Shown: positions 10,472-21,555 of the stretch, piece by piece
Layout: the number at the start of each line of letters is the position of its first letter
Numbering within the stretch: position 1 is the first letter of the stretch
DNA from: Adiantum capillus-veneris
Taxonomy: Eukaryota; Streptophyta; Polypodiopsida; Polypodiales; Pteridaceae
Direction of reading: 5' to 3'
Assembly: GCA_014529385.2 (NCBI GenBank)
Contig: CM043958.1
Coordinates: 153,533,293-153,597,292 of the forward strand
DNA: 64,000 nucleotides
The notes under the pieces: generated by a model
What the model was told of the DNA's origin: nothing
The model's database searches: none
What the model saw: only the letters and a program-made list of their open reading frames with translations
Made by a program: the position numbers and the translations under genes

Positions 10472-11603
10472 CTCTAGGAATCGCAGGAACTTTACTCAAG
10501 AAAAAATGCTAGAAGCTGGGTCCCATCGAGCATGCCACTGTCTGGTAAATATCTAGACGAGGAAGGCAAAGAGAACAAAGACCCAAAGACCCCCCCAGAT
10601 ACCCAACAAGGATAGTATGATAAGTGCAATATGAACCACCCCCAAAGTCCAATGAGAAAGATGGAAGGAACCTAGAAAAAATATAATGTGCTAGATGTCC
10701 CCTGCCAAGTAGCACTGATTGATAACGAAATGATGTAAAGAATGCTTACGAACTGGCACAATGAGAATATGCACAAATTGTGTTTGTATTATATGTCTGA
10801 GGGTAAGCCACTTTTACAAATGATTGCTTTATTTTTATATCAAAATGGAGCAAGAGAGTGAACTTCTATGTCCAAAAATCAAAACTTGATCGCAAGGCTC
10901 AAGAGGGATTGTCACGACCCTCAAGGGTTGAATTTTACAAAACTTTAATATTTTTGATAAGTTACAAACTTTGATGGAAGCTTGCTATACGAGTCGCTAT
11001 ATGAAAGCGAATGTGCGTGAGGTGTACAAATAGCTAGAGATAGGAAATCTTCGCTTAGATATCATCGTCGCTCCATCTCTTGTGTGGTTTGATAGGAGTT
11101 TCGGCTTCCATGTCCGCCTTCTTAGTGACACTTGAAATCAGCAAGCAAAATTAAGAACAAGCAGGAGAGCACCTCTCACCGTTTGATGGCGGTGAGCCAC
11201 TCTCTCCCCTTCAGTTTGAATGCAACCTCGCTATCTCTCTCACTCTCACTTTCCGCTTTAATGCACTCTCTCAACTTCTCTCTCTTCCTCCTAGACTCGA
11301 CATTGAGAGAACTTCTCTCTCTCTCTTGCTCGCTTGTGCTCGGGGCAAAGCCCTCTCTCTCTCTCTCTTCCAATCTCTCTTTTTCTCTCTTTCAAGCCCG
11401 CAGGGAGAGACTCTATCTCTCTCTTTCTCTTTCTGTGGGGACCCTCCATTGGAGGGGGGTTAGTAACTTAAATGGATTGATTATTGAAAAAGGCAAAAGG
11501 GACAGAATTGTTTCTCTCTCTCTCTCTCTCCCCCCAAATCTGGTAGCACACTGAGGCTCGTTCCTCTCTCTCTCTCTCTCCTCTCGCTTATTTGTAGCCC
11601 CAC

Positions 11604-11606
<3 letters not shown>
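10472..11606. other. Intergenic between gag relic and LTR array
   Basis: AT-rich up to about 11150, then CT-rich with scattered CTCTCT blocks (11230-11580). No gene, LTR end or structural RNA is recognised. Confidence 0.4.
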
Positions 11607-11696
<90 letters not shown>

Positions 11697-11698
11697 CG
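11607..11698. repeat. CT microsatellite with TTTC tail
   Basis: A perfect TC tract at 11607-11679, followed by a short TTTC run. Confidence 0.95.
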
Positions 11699-11754
11699 AT
11701 TTGTTGCAGGGCGGAGTTCTCTCTTCTCCCTCTTGGTACAGGGGCTCGCCCAGT

Positions 11755-12233
11755 TGTGACGCCCCAGTTTCTGGGCGCGTCGGGGAGGGGGCCCGGCGGG
11801 GATTCATACCCGCACGCAGCCGAGGGAACTTCTGTCTTCAAGGGGCCCGGCGGGGATTTAGACCCGCGCGCGGCCGAGGGACAAGGTGTTGCTTCAAGGG
11901 GTCCTGGCACGGACGGCACCGGCTCAGGAGGGCCCGGCTCGGGTCAAGTTGCCTTCTCGGGGGCCCGGCTCGGACGGGACCGGCTCGGGCGAGGTTGCGT
12001 TCCATGGGTCGACGGCCGTTTGCGTTTCGCGGGTCTTCGCGAGTCTTGCGTTTCGGGTCCCTAGCCCCACGTAGCCTCAGGCTCCGCCGCACCGCCGACG
12101 GGTCATAGCGTGCCCCGGGGAACCTTGCGTGGAGTCCCCACGGTGCGCGAGTGCGTGGAGTGAGGCTAACGTGTCTAGGTGGGGGGTCCCCTCCTGTGGC
12201 CAGTCTTCGGGAGGCTCATACCCCTTATATACA
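11755..12233 (-). repeat. LTR copy 1 of the array
   Basis: 479 bp, with LTR 5' end at 12233 and 3' end at 11755. It contains two imperfect direct repeats of about 60 bp (each with GGGCCCGGCGGGGATT on the plus strand) and GGCTCGG/GGACCGGCTCGG sub-repeats. It lacks a 15 bp sub-repeat present in the other two copies. Confidence 0.78.
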
Positions 12234-13164
12234 CCCCCGTTTGAAGAGAGTTCGACGACCGCGTCGAACGTGGGAAAAGAGTGCTCGGCTATGCATGAGG
12301 CCGTGGGGACAAAGGGGTGCATATAAGTGCAAGTGATCAAAAACTGTTCCCAAATGCAAGTAAGTAGGCATGCTTTGTTTTTGTACTTTTTGAAAGTGAG
12401 TGAGTGAGTATTTTTGGGGTTTTGGCAGAAGGCTGAAAAAGTATGCTTTGAACACCCAAGTAGAATTCCCCGTACTTGAGCGTTCCCCGAATAGGTAACC
12501 CGATGTGCGCGGAGCCACCTGCTGCGTTGGTCCGCGCGGAGGCTTCTTGAAAGCCGAATCTGAAATAGCGTTCCGTCGCAATGCAGCACTTGCGAGTTGG
12601 TCCCTGTTTGGACGTCGTTTGGAGGGCATAGCTCGGGGCCCTGTGGTCTCTTTGTAGACTTGAATGGGTCTTCAGCTCAGCATGGGCCACCAAAGTGGCC
12701 GGGGCGCGACGAACACCGTTGGCTTGGTTCGTCGCGTTTTTGGAGTTTCTCTGTTTTTGTCATAAAGAGCCCTGTCTGGCTCGCATCTGCCTTTTCTTCA
12801 TGTGGAGAGCCCTGTCTGGCTCGCATCTTTGCTTTTTGTGTCATGGCGGTGCCCGGCTCGGATCGGGGCCGGCGCGGGTCACGGGTGACGGCCCGTTGTT
12901 TGGACGCGTCACGAAGAGCCCTGTCTGGCTCGTATCGTTCCTTTTCCTCATGGAGGTGCCCGGCTCGGATCGGGGCCGGCGCGGGTCACGGGTGACAGCC
13001 CGGTGTTCAGGGAACGCGTCACGGTGCGGAGTGCGTGTGGTTGCTTTCTGGAGCTCTCTTCACCAGGATTTTGACGACCCGGGCCATTGCGGTTGGAGTC
13101 GTCGTGAGTATCGTGCGCGTCGGGCATGTTAGTCTTCGGCTCGTTTCCAGGAGCTCGTTCTGGA
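12234..13164 (-). other. Internal region 1 of the array
   Basis: 931 bp between LTRs. It holds three copies of AGCCCTGTCTGGCTCG (near 12768, 12808 and 12918) and two copies of a block containing CCCGGCTCGGATCGGGGCC (near 12851 and 12958), both plus-strand readings. Open frames here have no recognisable protein similarity and are probably due to high GC. The polypurine run next to LTR 1 is at 12234-12242. Confidence 0.7.
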
Positions 13165-13176
13165 GCTCTGATACCA
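13165..13176 (-). other. Primer binding site, array unit 2
   Basis: TGGTATCAGAGC on the minus strand, two bases from the end of LTR copy 2. It is the initiator-Met tRNA primer site. Confidence 0.85.
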
Positions 13177-13178
13177 AG

Positions 13179-13672
13179 TGTGACGCCCCAGTTTCTGGGC
13201 GCGTCGGGGAGGGGGCCCGGCGGGGATTCATACCCGCACGCAGCCGAGGGAACTTCTGTCTTCAAGGGGCCCGGCGGGGATTTAGACCCGCGCGCGGCCG
13301 AGGGACAAGGTGTTGCTTCAAGGGGTCCTGGCACGGACGGCACCGGCTCAGGAGGGCCCGGCTCGGACGGGACCGGCTCGGGTCAAGTTGCCTTCTCGGG
13401 GGCCCGGCTCGGACGGGACCGGCTCGGGCGAGGTTGCGTTCCATGGGTCGACGGCCGTTTGCGTTTCGCGGGTCTTCGCGAGTCTTGCGTTTCGGGTCCC
13501 TAGCCCCACGTAGCCTCAGGCTCCGCCGCACCGCCGACGGGTCATAGCGTGCCCCGGGGAACCTTGCGTGGAGTCCCCACGGTGCGCGAGTGCGTGGAGT
13601 GAGGCTAACGTGTCTAGGTGGGGGGTCCCCTCCTGTGGCCAGTCTTCGGGAGGCTCATACCCCTTATATACA
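13179..13672 (-). repeat. LTR copy 2 of the array
   Basis: 494 bp, identical by eye to copy 3 apart from one or two substitutions (for example C/T near 13368 versus 14807). TATATAAGG lies within the first dozen bases of the LTR. Either the U3 region is extremely short or this TATA-like string is coincidental. Confidence 0.78.
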
Positions 13673-14603
13673 CCCCCGTTTGAAGAGAGTTCGACGACCG
13701 CGTCGAACGTGGGAAAAGAGTGCTCGGCTATGCATGAGGCCGTGGGGACAAAGGGGTGCATATAAGTGCAAGTGATCAAAAACTGTTCCCAAATGCAAGT
13801 AAGTAGGCATGCTTTGTTTTTGTACTTTTTGAAAGTGAGTGAGTGAGTATTTTTGGGGTTTTGGCAGAAGGCTGAAAAAGTATGCTTTGAACACCCAAGT
13901 AGAATTCCCCGTACTTGAGCGTTCCCCGAATAGGTAACCCGATGTGCGCGGAGCCACCTGCTGCGTTGGTCCGCGCGGAGGCTTCTTGAAAGCCGAATCT
14001 GAAATAGCGTTCCGTCGCAATGCAGCACTTGCGAGTTGGTCCCTGTTTGGACGTCGTTTGGAGGGCATAGCTCGGGGCCCTGTGGTCTCTTTGTAGACTT
14101 GAATGGGTCTTCAGCTCAGCATGGGCCACCAAAGTGGCCGGGGCGCGACGAACACCGCTGGCTTGGTTCGTCGCGTTTTTGGAGTTTCTCTGTTTTTGTC
14201 ATAAAGAGCCCTGTCTGGCTCGCATCTGCCTTTTCTTCATGTGGAGAGCCCTGTCTGGCTCGCATCTTTGCTTTTTGTGTCATGGCGGTGCCCGGCTCGG
14301 ATCGGGGCCGGCGCGGGTCACGGGTGACGGCCCGTTGTTTGGACGCGTCACGAAGAGCCCTGTCTGGCTCGTATCGTTCCTTTTCCTCATGGAGGTGCCC
14401 GGCTCGGATCGGGGCCGGCGCGGGTCACGGGTGACGGCCCGGTGTTCAGGGAACGCGTCACGGTGCGGAGTGCGTGTGGTTGCTTTCTGGAGCTCTCTTC
14501 ACCAGGATTTTGACGACCCGGGCCATTGCGGTTGGAGTCGTCGTGAGTATCGTGCGCGTCGGGCATGTTAGTCTTCGGCTCGTTTCCAGGAGCTCGTTCT
14601 GGA
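13673..14603 (-). other. Internal region 2 of the array
   Basis: 931 bp, differing from internal region 1 at only a few positions seen by eye (for example T/C near 14158 and A/G near 14438). It has the same sub-repeats and no recognisable protein. Confidence 0.7.
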
Positions 14604-14615
14604 GCTCTGATACCA
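14604..14615 (-). other. Primer binding site, array unit 3
   Basis: TGGTATCAGAGC on the minus strand, two bases from the end of LTR copy 3. Confidence 0.85.
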
Positions 14616-14617
14616 AG

Positions 14618-15107
14618 TGTGACGCCCCAGTTTCTGGGCGCGTCGGGGAGGGGGCCCGGCGGGGATTCATACCCGCACGCAGCCGAGGGAACTTCTGTCT
14701 TCAAGGGGCCCGGCGGGGATTTAGACCCGCGCGCGGCCGAGGGACAAGGTGTTGCTTCAAGGGGTCCTGGCACGGACGGCACCGGCTCAGGAGGGCCCGG
14801 CTCGGATGGGACCGGCTCGGGTCAAGTTGCCTTCTCGGGGGCCCGGCTCGGACGGGACCGGCTCGGGCGAGGTTGCGTTCCATGGGTCGACGGCCGTTTG
14901 CGTTTCGCGGGTCTTCGCGAGTCTTGCGTTTCGGGTCCCTAGCCCCACGTAGCCTCAGGCTCCGCCGCACCGCCGACGGGTCATAGCGTGCCCCGGGGAA
15001 CCTTGCGTGGAGTCCCCACGGTGCGCGAGTGCGTGGAGTGAGGCTAACGTGTCTAGGTGGGGGGTCCCCTCCCGTGGCCGGTCTTCGGGAGGCTCATACC
15101 CCTTATA
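14618..15107 (-). repeat. LTR copy 3 of the array (5' tip trimmed)
   Basis: It matches copies 1 and 2 until ...CCCCTTATA at 15107, where the other copies continue TACA. CCAGT follows directly, equal to the five bases before 11755. Confidence 0.75.
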
Positions 15108-15119
15108 CCAGTTCTCACT

Positions 15120-15300
15120 CACGAATGGCCTACAACCCACGAAGGGGCTCCTCTCTCCCTCCTTACTCGCGGCCTGTAGTAGCAGCCCACGAGGGCTTTC
15201 TTTCTCCCTCCTAATTTTTGGTAGATCCCACAAAGGGCTCCCTCTACCTTCGATTGCTTGAATTTGTTGCAGAATCCACAAAGGGCTCTCTCTTGGTTCA
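15120..15300. repeat. Imperfect 45-60 bp tandem repeats
   Basis: Four loose copies built on CCCACGAAGGGGCTC / CCCACAAAGGGCTC followed by a CTCCCTCC-like stretch. This is part of the CT-rich sequence into which the LTR array inserted. Confidence 0.5.
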
Positions 15301-15306
15301 ATGAAG

Positions 15307-15308
<2 letters not shown>

Positions 15309-15368
<60 letters not shown>
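15309..15368. repeat. (CA)30 microsatellite
   Basis: A perfect 60 bp CA tract. Confidence 0.97.
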
Positions 15369-15370
<2 letters not shown>

Positions 15371-15849
15371 GCTCAAGATGCTCACAGCTTGCTCTCCCAG
15401 CAGCCGACAGAGCACAAATGGAGCCCCATCTCCCTCTTCTTTGTCACGAGCAGACACGAGCCCCCAAAGGCATATCTTCAATTTTATCTTTTTTCTTTTA
15501 ATCATGCCTACTCTAAAAACTCAACTTTATAATTTTATAAATGGAATGAGCACTTGAAATTTAATCAGAATTTAAACTACAGAAAGCATTTTGGTATTTT
15601 ATATTGATCCTGTTCACGATGACTGTGTTCATTTGCAATCCTTCTACAAAATTCCAGTCTCTCGGGCACTGCAAAAACGACTAACCTTCCTCAACCAAGA
15701 TTAAGCACGGTAGTTCAAACAATCACAATATTGATAGTGATAATGTTGATGCAAACAAATGCAATACAGCGGTGACAAAAGTGCATATGCATGTCGTGGT
15801 GCGATGATGCGGGGATATAAACATAGTGTTCGCTCTCTAAAAAAATGCA

Positions 15850-16902
15850 ACACCAACATTCCAGGCCCAAATATTGAAAAAGTAAAGTGAATTAGTGGTT
15901 TAAAGCTTTAGAAATCAAATCTCGGGTAAAACATCCAGAATTTAAGCAAGCTCACATCTTTTTCCAACAAGTCCACAATTTTAAATAGTCAAGAAATCCA
16001 TTTTTATACCAAAACAATGTACCTCTGCCAAGGCTAGGGGAAGGGTAAGAACCAAAAAACTTGAATTTTTTCACGAACGAGTAGAATGCCAAGAAACATC
16101 TAAGTAGTATCGACAAATCAAACAAGATCCAATGAATTATCTGTGACCCATATAGTATTCCCAATAGTAGTTTTAAATTCTACAACCTATCACATGGAAA
16201 GATGCCATCCTTCAAAACAGTTATGGCATAGCCCACTGTAAGTGCCAAAGGGACACCAATCAATGGGAAGAAGAGAGTAGAGAGAGGTTGTGTGTGCACG
16301 GATGTGTGTAAGAGAGAGGTTGTGTGTGGACCAAATAAAACATATCAAAGTTCTCTATGGTGAGATGATCAATGACTCTCGATGCTTGAGGATTGTGGAT
16401 ATGAGGATGGCAACTGAGCATCCATAAAGTAGCTAGAAGGCCAATAATATAGTCCATATTCTCAGAAGGTTAGGGATCCCATCTCGTGACATTAAATCAA
16501 ATATATATATTTTTTGGTTGTGATTGTATGCTTAAAATTTCCAAACAAATACACATGAAAAAAAGAAAAGGCCATGAACTGAGCTCACCAACATTCCAGG
16601 GCCAAATATTGAAAAAATAAAGCGAATCAGTGGTTTGAAGCTTTAGAAATTGAATATCGAGTAAAGCATTAAGCAAGCTCACATCCTTTTCCAACGAGTC
16701 CATGTCATTTTTAAATAATCAAGAAACCCATCATTAAGCAGTCAAGAAACCCAACATTAAATAGTAGTTCTAAATTTTGCACCCTATCACATGGAAAGAT
16801 GTCATCCTTCAAAATAGTTATGGCATAGCCCACTATAGGTGCTAGAGGGACACCGATCAACGAGAAGAATAGAGTAGAGAGAGGTTGTGTGTGTGTGTGT
16901 TT

Positions 16903-16944
<42 letters not shown>

Positions 16945-17063
16945 AGACGAAGAAGAAGAAGACAAAGACAAGTTCTACCTCCAACAAATCCGAGACTATA
17001 GACTTATTCCTCATAAGGGAATTGGGATAGCCCATCTACTACATCTGGCATAGCCAACAAGAC

Positions 17064-17100
<37 letters not shown>

Positions 17101-18370
17101 CTATGGAACCAAATCAAACATGTCAAAATGCTCTATGGTGAGATGATCAATGACTCTCGATGCTTGAGGATTGTGGATATGAGGATGGCAACTCAGCATC
17201 CATGAAGTAGCTAGGAGGCCAATAATGTAGGAATCATAGTCCATAGTCTTAGAGGGTTAGGAATTCCATCTTGCAACATTATGCATAATATATTTTTTTG
17301 TTTGTGATTGTATGCTTAAATATTCCAAACAAAAACACAGTAAAAAGAAAAAAAAAGTCCATGAGTTGAGCTTACCAACATTCGAGGCCCAAATATTGAA
17401 AGAATAAAGTGAATTAGTGGTTTAAAGCTTTAGAAATCAGATCTTGAGTAAAACATTCAGAATTTAAGTAAGCTCACATCTTTTTCCAACAAGTCCACGA
17501 TTTTATACAGTCAAGAAACCCATCATTATACCAAAAAACTATATCTCTGCCAAGGCTAGGGAATAAGAACCAAAAAATTCAAATTTTTTCATGAACGAGT
17601 AGAATGCCAAGAAACATCTAAGTAGTATCGACAAATTAGACAAGATCCAGTCAATTATCTAGGACCCATATAGTATTCCCAATGGTAGTTCTAAATTCTA
17701 CAACCTATCACATGGAAAGATGCCATCCTTCAAAAGAGTTATGGCATAGCCCACTATAAGTGCCAGAGGGACACCAATCAATGAGAAGAAGAGAGTAGAG
17801 AGAGGTTGTGTGTGGACCAAATCAAACATGTCACAATGCTCTATGGTGAGATGATCAATAACTCTCAATGCATGAGGATTGTGGATATGAGGATGGAAAA
17901 TGAGTATCCGTGAAGTGGCTAGGAGGCCAATAATGTAGGAATCATAGTCCATTGTCTCAGAAGGTTAGGAATCCCATCTCACGATTTTATGTTGAATGTG
18001 TATTTTTGTTTGTTGTGATTGTATGCTTAAAATGCCCAAACAAAAACACACTTAAAAAAATAAAAATAGGCCATGAGCTGAGCTCACCAACATCCCAGAC
18101 CCAAATATTGAAGAAATAAAGTGAATCAGTGGTTTAAAGCTTTAGAAATCAGATCTCGGGTAAAGCATCCAAAATTTCAACAAGCTCACATCTTTTTCCA
18201 ATAAGTCCATAGTTTTAAACAGTGAAGAAACCCATCATTAAATAGTAGTTGTAAATTATGCAGCCTGTCACATGTAAAGATGCCATCCTTCAAAACAGTT
18301 ATGGCGTAGCCCACTATAAGTGCCAGAGGGACACCAATCAATGAGAAGAATAGAGTAGAGAGAGGTTGTG
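15850..18370. repeat. Tandem array of a 0.7-0.8 kb non-coding repeat
   Basis: The string CCAACATTCCAGG-CCAAATATTG recurs at about 15860, 16588, 17377 and 18088, giving spacings of about 728, 789 and 711 bp. Each unit also carries AAGCTCACATC, TATCACATGGAAAGATGCCA and, except the last, GAGGATTGTGGATATGAGGATGG in the same order. Units differ by substitutions and by GT/GA/TA microsatellites inserted at one point. On the minus strand every unit encodes a short hydrophobic peptide (LFFSLIGVPLALIVGYAI) in an open stretch, but no long frame is conserved. Partial copies occur at 24946-25440, 25757-26250 and 30508-30700. Confidence 0.75.
17067..17096. repeat. (TA)15 microsatellite
   Basis: A 30 bp TA tract inside the second 0.7 kb repeat unit. 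Confidence 0.95.
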
Positions 18371-18374
18371 TGTG

Positions 18375-18376
<2 letters not shown>

Positions 18377-18458
<82 letters not shown>
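18377..18458. repeat. (TG)15(AG)26 compound microsatellite
   Basis: A TG run to 18406, directly joined to an AG run to 18458. Confidence 0.95.
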
Positions 18459-18463
<5 letters not shown>

Positions 18464-18571
18464 CAATGATTGCTCACATCAATGTATCCTTAATTTTTGA
18501 TAAACAATCAATGTATCCTTAATTTTTCTTGCGATGAGACAAAGGGTTGATTGCACGCATATGCAAACAAT

Positions 18572-18572
<1 letters not shown>

Positions 18573-18624
<52 letters not shown>

Positions 18625-18674
18625 AGAAGAAGAAGAAGAAGAAGAAGAAGAAGAAGAAGAAGAAGAAGAAGAAG
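18573..18674. repeat. (AG)n(AAG)n compound microsatellite
   Basis: AG to 18620, then AAG to about 18674, next to the truncation point of Copia-D. A related GA/GAA block in the 0.7 kb repeat at 16908-16967 is followed by the same GACAAGTTCTACCT string. This suggests that Copia-D is joined to repeat sequence here. Confidence 0.9.
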
Positions 18675-18699
18675 ATGATGAAGACAAGTTCTACCTACA

Positions 18700-19668
18700 A
18701 TAAAGCATCTGAGAATTGACTTGATAGCATCCCAATGCTTTTTACCAGGGTTAGACATAAAACTGCTGACAACTCCCATTGCATGTGCAATGTCAGGTCT
18801 TGTAGCCACCATGGCATACATGAGACTCCCACATGTTGAAGCATAAGGAACCTTAGCCATTGCAACTTTTTCCTCAGCAGATTTGGGACACTCGTTCTTG
18901 CTAAGTTTCAAATATGCAGGCAATGGAGTACTCAAAGCCTTCCCCTTCTGCATGTTGAAACGATCAAGAACCTTGTGCACATACTCTTTTTGAGAAAGGT
19001 ATAACAACCTCTTCTTATGGTCATGACTAATGCGCACACCCAAAATGTGATTGGCTTCACCCAAATCTTTCATGTCAAATCGACTTTTCAGCTTGGTTTT
19101 CAAGTCAGCAATACCTTCTTAAAATGAATAGCAACAAGCACGTCATCTACATAAAGGATAAGCATAAAAAGCTGTCCATTGGGTTATCTTTTCACGTAAA
19201 GACATGGATCTTCATTAGTGCACTTATAGCCTTGGGAACGCATAAATGCATAAAACTTTTGATACCATTGTCTGGATGATTGCTTCAAGCCATAGAGACT
19301 TTTTAGAAGCTTATAGACCAAATGTTCCTTGCCCTTTAGGAAAAACCCTTTAGGTTGCTGCATATAAATCTCTTCCTTGAGATCACCATGTAAGAAAGCT
19401 ATAATGACATCCATTCGATCAAGCTCCATATCTTTAACTGAAACCAAAGCAAGCAACATTCTTAGTTGGTCATCTAGACCACTGGAGAAAAGATTTCCTG
19501 GAAATCGACACCATATTCTTGCTTGAAACCTTTGGCCACTAAACAAGCTTTGTAATTGTCAATCTTCTTCTTGTAAACCCATTTACAAGGCAATGCTTTC
19601 CTACCTTTTGGCAATGGAACAAGCTCCCATGTTTTATTCTTTGCAATACTGGACAACTTCCTCTTCAT
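18700..19668 (-). pseudogene. Copia-D reverse transcriptase, broken
   Basis: Read from 19668: TWELVPLPKGRKALPCKWVY, then KACLVAKGFKQEYGVDFQE. After a frame change comes DRMDVIIAFLHGDLKEEIYM and SLYGLKQSSRQWYQKF. A region with stops still shows LILYVDDVLVA (near 19150). Then KSRFDMKDLGEANHILG and SLMYAMVATRPDIAHAMG follow, ending HWDAIKSILR. YVDD is present, unlike in Copia-A and Copia-B. At least two frame changes make it inactive. Confidence 0.88.
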
Positions 19669-19841
19669 AGCATGTTCCCACTGAACCTTATCATTGGCTA
19701 GCGTAGCCTCTTTGTACTATTTGTCAGAAAAACAAAATCCATGCCTTGAACAAAACATTCTGGCGGATGTGAGACTCTTTGAGATCTCCGCGGATCATCA
19801 GAACTCGTACTAGCATGTGTAGTAATTGGCTTGGGAGTTGT

Positions 19842-20623
19842 CTAGATAGGAGGTGATACATCAGGGAACGTCACTTTCCGGAATTCACCCTCTTTCACTG
19901 GCTGTCTATGCATCTTAGTCTCATTCAAGACAACATCACAGCTACGGATCACCGATCGACTTTTCGGATCCCATAAACGATAGCCAAATTGACCATCTAC
20001 ACCATAGCCAATAAAGATGCATTTTCTGGACTTAGAATCTAGCTTAGCCTGCAACTCCTTGGGTACATGTGCATAAGCTTCACAGCCAAATGTGTGGAGT
20101 TTTTCATAAGACAATTTATGTCTGGACCATAACTCCAAAGGTATACAAAACTCTAATGAAGCATGTGGTGATCTATTGATCAAGTACACGACTGTGTATA
20201 ATGCTTCAGCCCAAACGCTTGCGATAAATTAGCCTGTGATAGCATAGACATAATCCGCTCTTGAATGGTCCTATTCATTCATTCTGCAACACCATTTTGT
20301 GCAGGGGTATAAGGAGTTGTAAACTCACGCTTAATTCCCCTACTTGAACAGAAGACTGTAAACTCTTTGGAGACATATTCTCCACCATTGTCTGAGCGCA
20401 AAGCTTTCAACTTATGTTCAGACTGAGTTTCAACACTAGATAAGAACTTCTTGAAGCAAGAAAAGGTCTCATCTTTAGACTTGATGGCATAGACCCAAAC
20501 ATGCCGTGTTGCATCGTCAATGAATGTAACATAATAGGATGCACCACCATGGGATTTAGAAGGCATAGGCCCACATAAATCACTCTGCACAAGCTCTAAG
20601 TGTTTTCTTTCTTTGTCAAACAA
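19842..20623 (-). pseudogene. Copia-D integrase, broken
   Basis: 20623-20279 encodes LELVQSDLCGPM, FIDDATRHVWVYA, LRSDNGGEYVSKEF and TPAQNGVAE, so the catalytic Asp, Asp and Glu positions are all visible. A stop follows the Glu. 20189-19842 continues with MYLINRSPHASL, FGCEAYAHVPKE, KCIFIGYGVDGQFGYRLWDP and VIRSCDVVLNE, the C-terminal region. Confidence 0.88.
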
Positions 20624-20894
20624 ATGTGGACGATGTGTCCGTGTTTGCTTTCCATATTGACAGTGCTCACAAAAGGGAAAATAAAAAAAGACAAAGACGG
20701 TAAGTAGCCCAAAAGAGAGAGTGTCTCCATTCCCTTCTTTGACGTATGTCCTAATCGGCTATGCTACAAAGCAACGGTTGGCAGCTCGGTTACAGAAAGA
20801 ACACTGTTTTATCAAATACATAAAGAGGATAAAGAGAACCAAATTTAGAACCATGGGCTATAATAAGATGACTCTTTGCCACACGCCAAGACTG

Positions 20895-21431
20895 CTAATG
20901 AAAAGTGACTTTGTAACCCAAGTCATCAAGAGTCCAATCAAAATCAGATTGCGTGTCAAGGCTGGAACATGATATAAACTTCACCCCATTTGCCATAACC
21001 ATGGCAATATCACCGACGCCCACAATGTCACAAGAGTAATTGTCACCAAGTATAACAGAGCCAATGGTTTCCTTGTATGTAGTATACCAATGCCTATGAG
21101 GTGTGACATGCAACGAAGCATTCGAATCAAGAATCCATGTAAGGGATACTTCACCACTAACAAGGAGTTCAACTTGCATAGAACTTTGCGAAGATAGAGT
21201 TTCTTGTGCATCATAAAAGACATCATTATTTTCAGCCACCATATTAATGTCTTGCGCATCATTGTCATCCTGAACTATGTTCAATTCATCAATCTTAACC
21301 GAACTCTTTGGTTTCTCCTCTTTATCATCATGATCTTTGCTTTTACCTTTGCCATTCTCTTTGTCATGCTTCCAAGAATAACAATCATTCTTTATGTGAC
21401 CAAACTTATCACTATAATAGCATTGCGACAA
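20895..21431 (-). pseudogene. Copia-D zinc knuckle and protease
   Basis: The frame opens CYYSDKFGHIKNDC, a CCHC knuckle whose second Cys is Ser. It then has a Lys/Asp/Glu-rich linker and the protease core WILDSNASLHVTPH, where the usual DSGA is DSNA. VILGDNYSCDIVGVGDI follows. Both the zinc site and the active-site Gly are altered, so neither is expected to work normally. Confidence 0.85.
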
Positions 21432-21555
21432 CCATGAGACTTTGATCTACCCTTTGATGCATCTCTATTGCCCTCTTTCTTGGACTCACGTTGCACGACC
21501 GCCCTTATGTTGCTTATCATCCCTTTGCACATAATGAGCTTCGCCATAATGCGAG

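Larger units (their letters stand above)
11755..15107 (-). mobile_element. GC-rich tandem LTR array of a small non-autonomous retroelement
   Basis: Three LTR copies (11755-12233, 13179-13672, 14618-15107) alternate with two internal regions of exactly 931 bp plus primer site. The repeat period is 1424 then 1439 bp, the difference being a 15 bp indel in the first LTR. On the minus strand each inner LTR ends GGCGTCACA and is followed two bases later by TGGTATCAGAGC. Each inner LTR begins TGTATATAAGGGG after a polypurine run AAACGGGGG. The array is bracketed by CCAGT (11750-11754 and 15108-15112), a likely 5 bp target duplication. The outermost LTR end lacks its last four bases. The copies are almost identical and much more GC-rich than the flanks. 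No gag or pol is present, so it would need enzymes from another element. It resembles a TRIM-like element that has become a tandem array by recombination. Confidence 0.8.

Noticed and set aside
13165-13176. Initiator-Met-like TGGTATCAGAGC strings as possible tRNA genes
   Set aside because: Only 12 bases match, they sit two bases from LTR ends, and no cloverleaf surrounds them. They are primer sites.
12077-14986. Many 60-170 residue ORFs on both strands in the GC-rich array
   Set aside because: High GC removes stop codons. The copies are identical because the DNA is tandemly repeated, and no domain is recognisable.
11755-15107. CRISPR-like or ribosomal DNA array
   Set aside because: The repeat unit is about 1.4 kb with LTR ends and primer sites. 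No short regularly spaced repeats and no rRNA-like sequence.
15258-15557. Thr-His and Cys-Val repeat ORFs over the CA tract
   Set aside because: Produced by (CA)30; no protein family.
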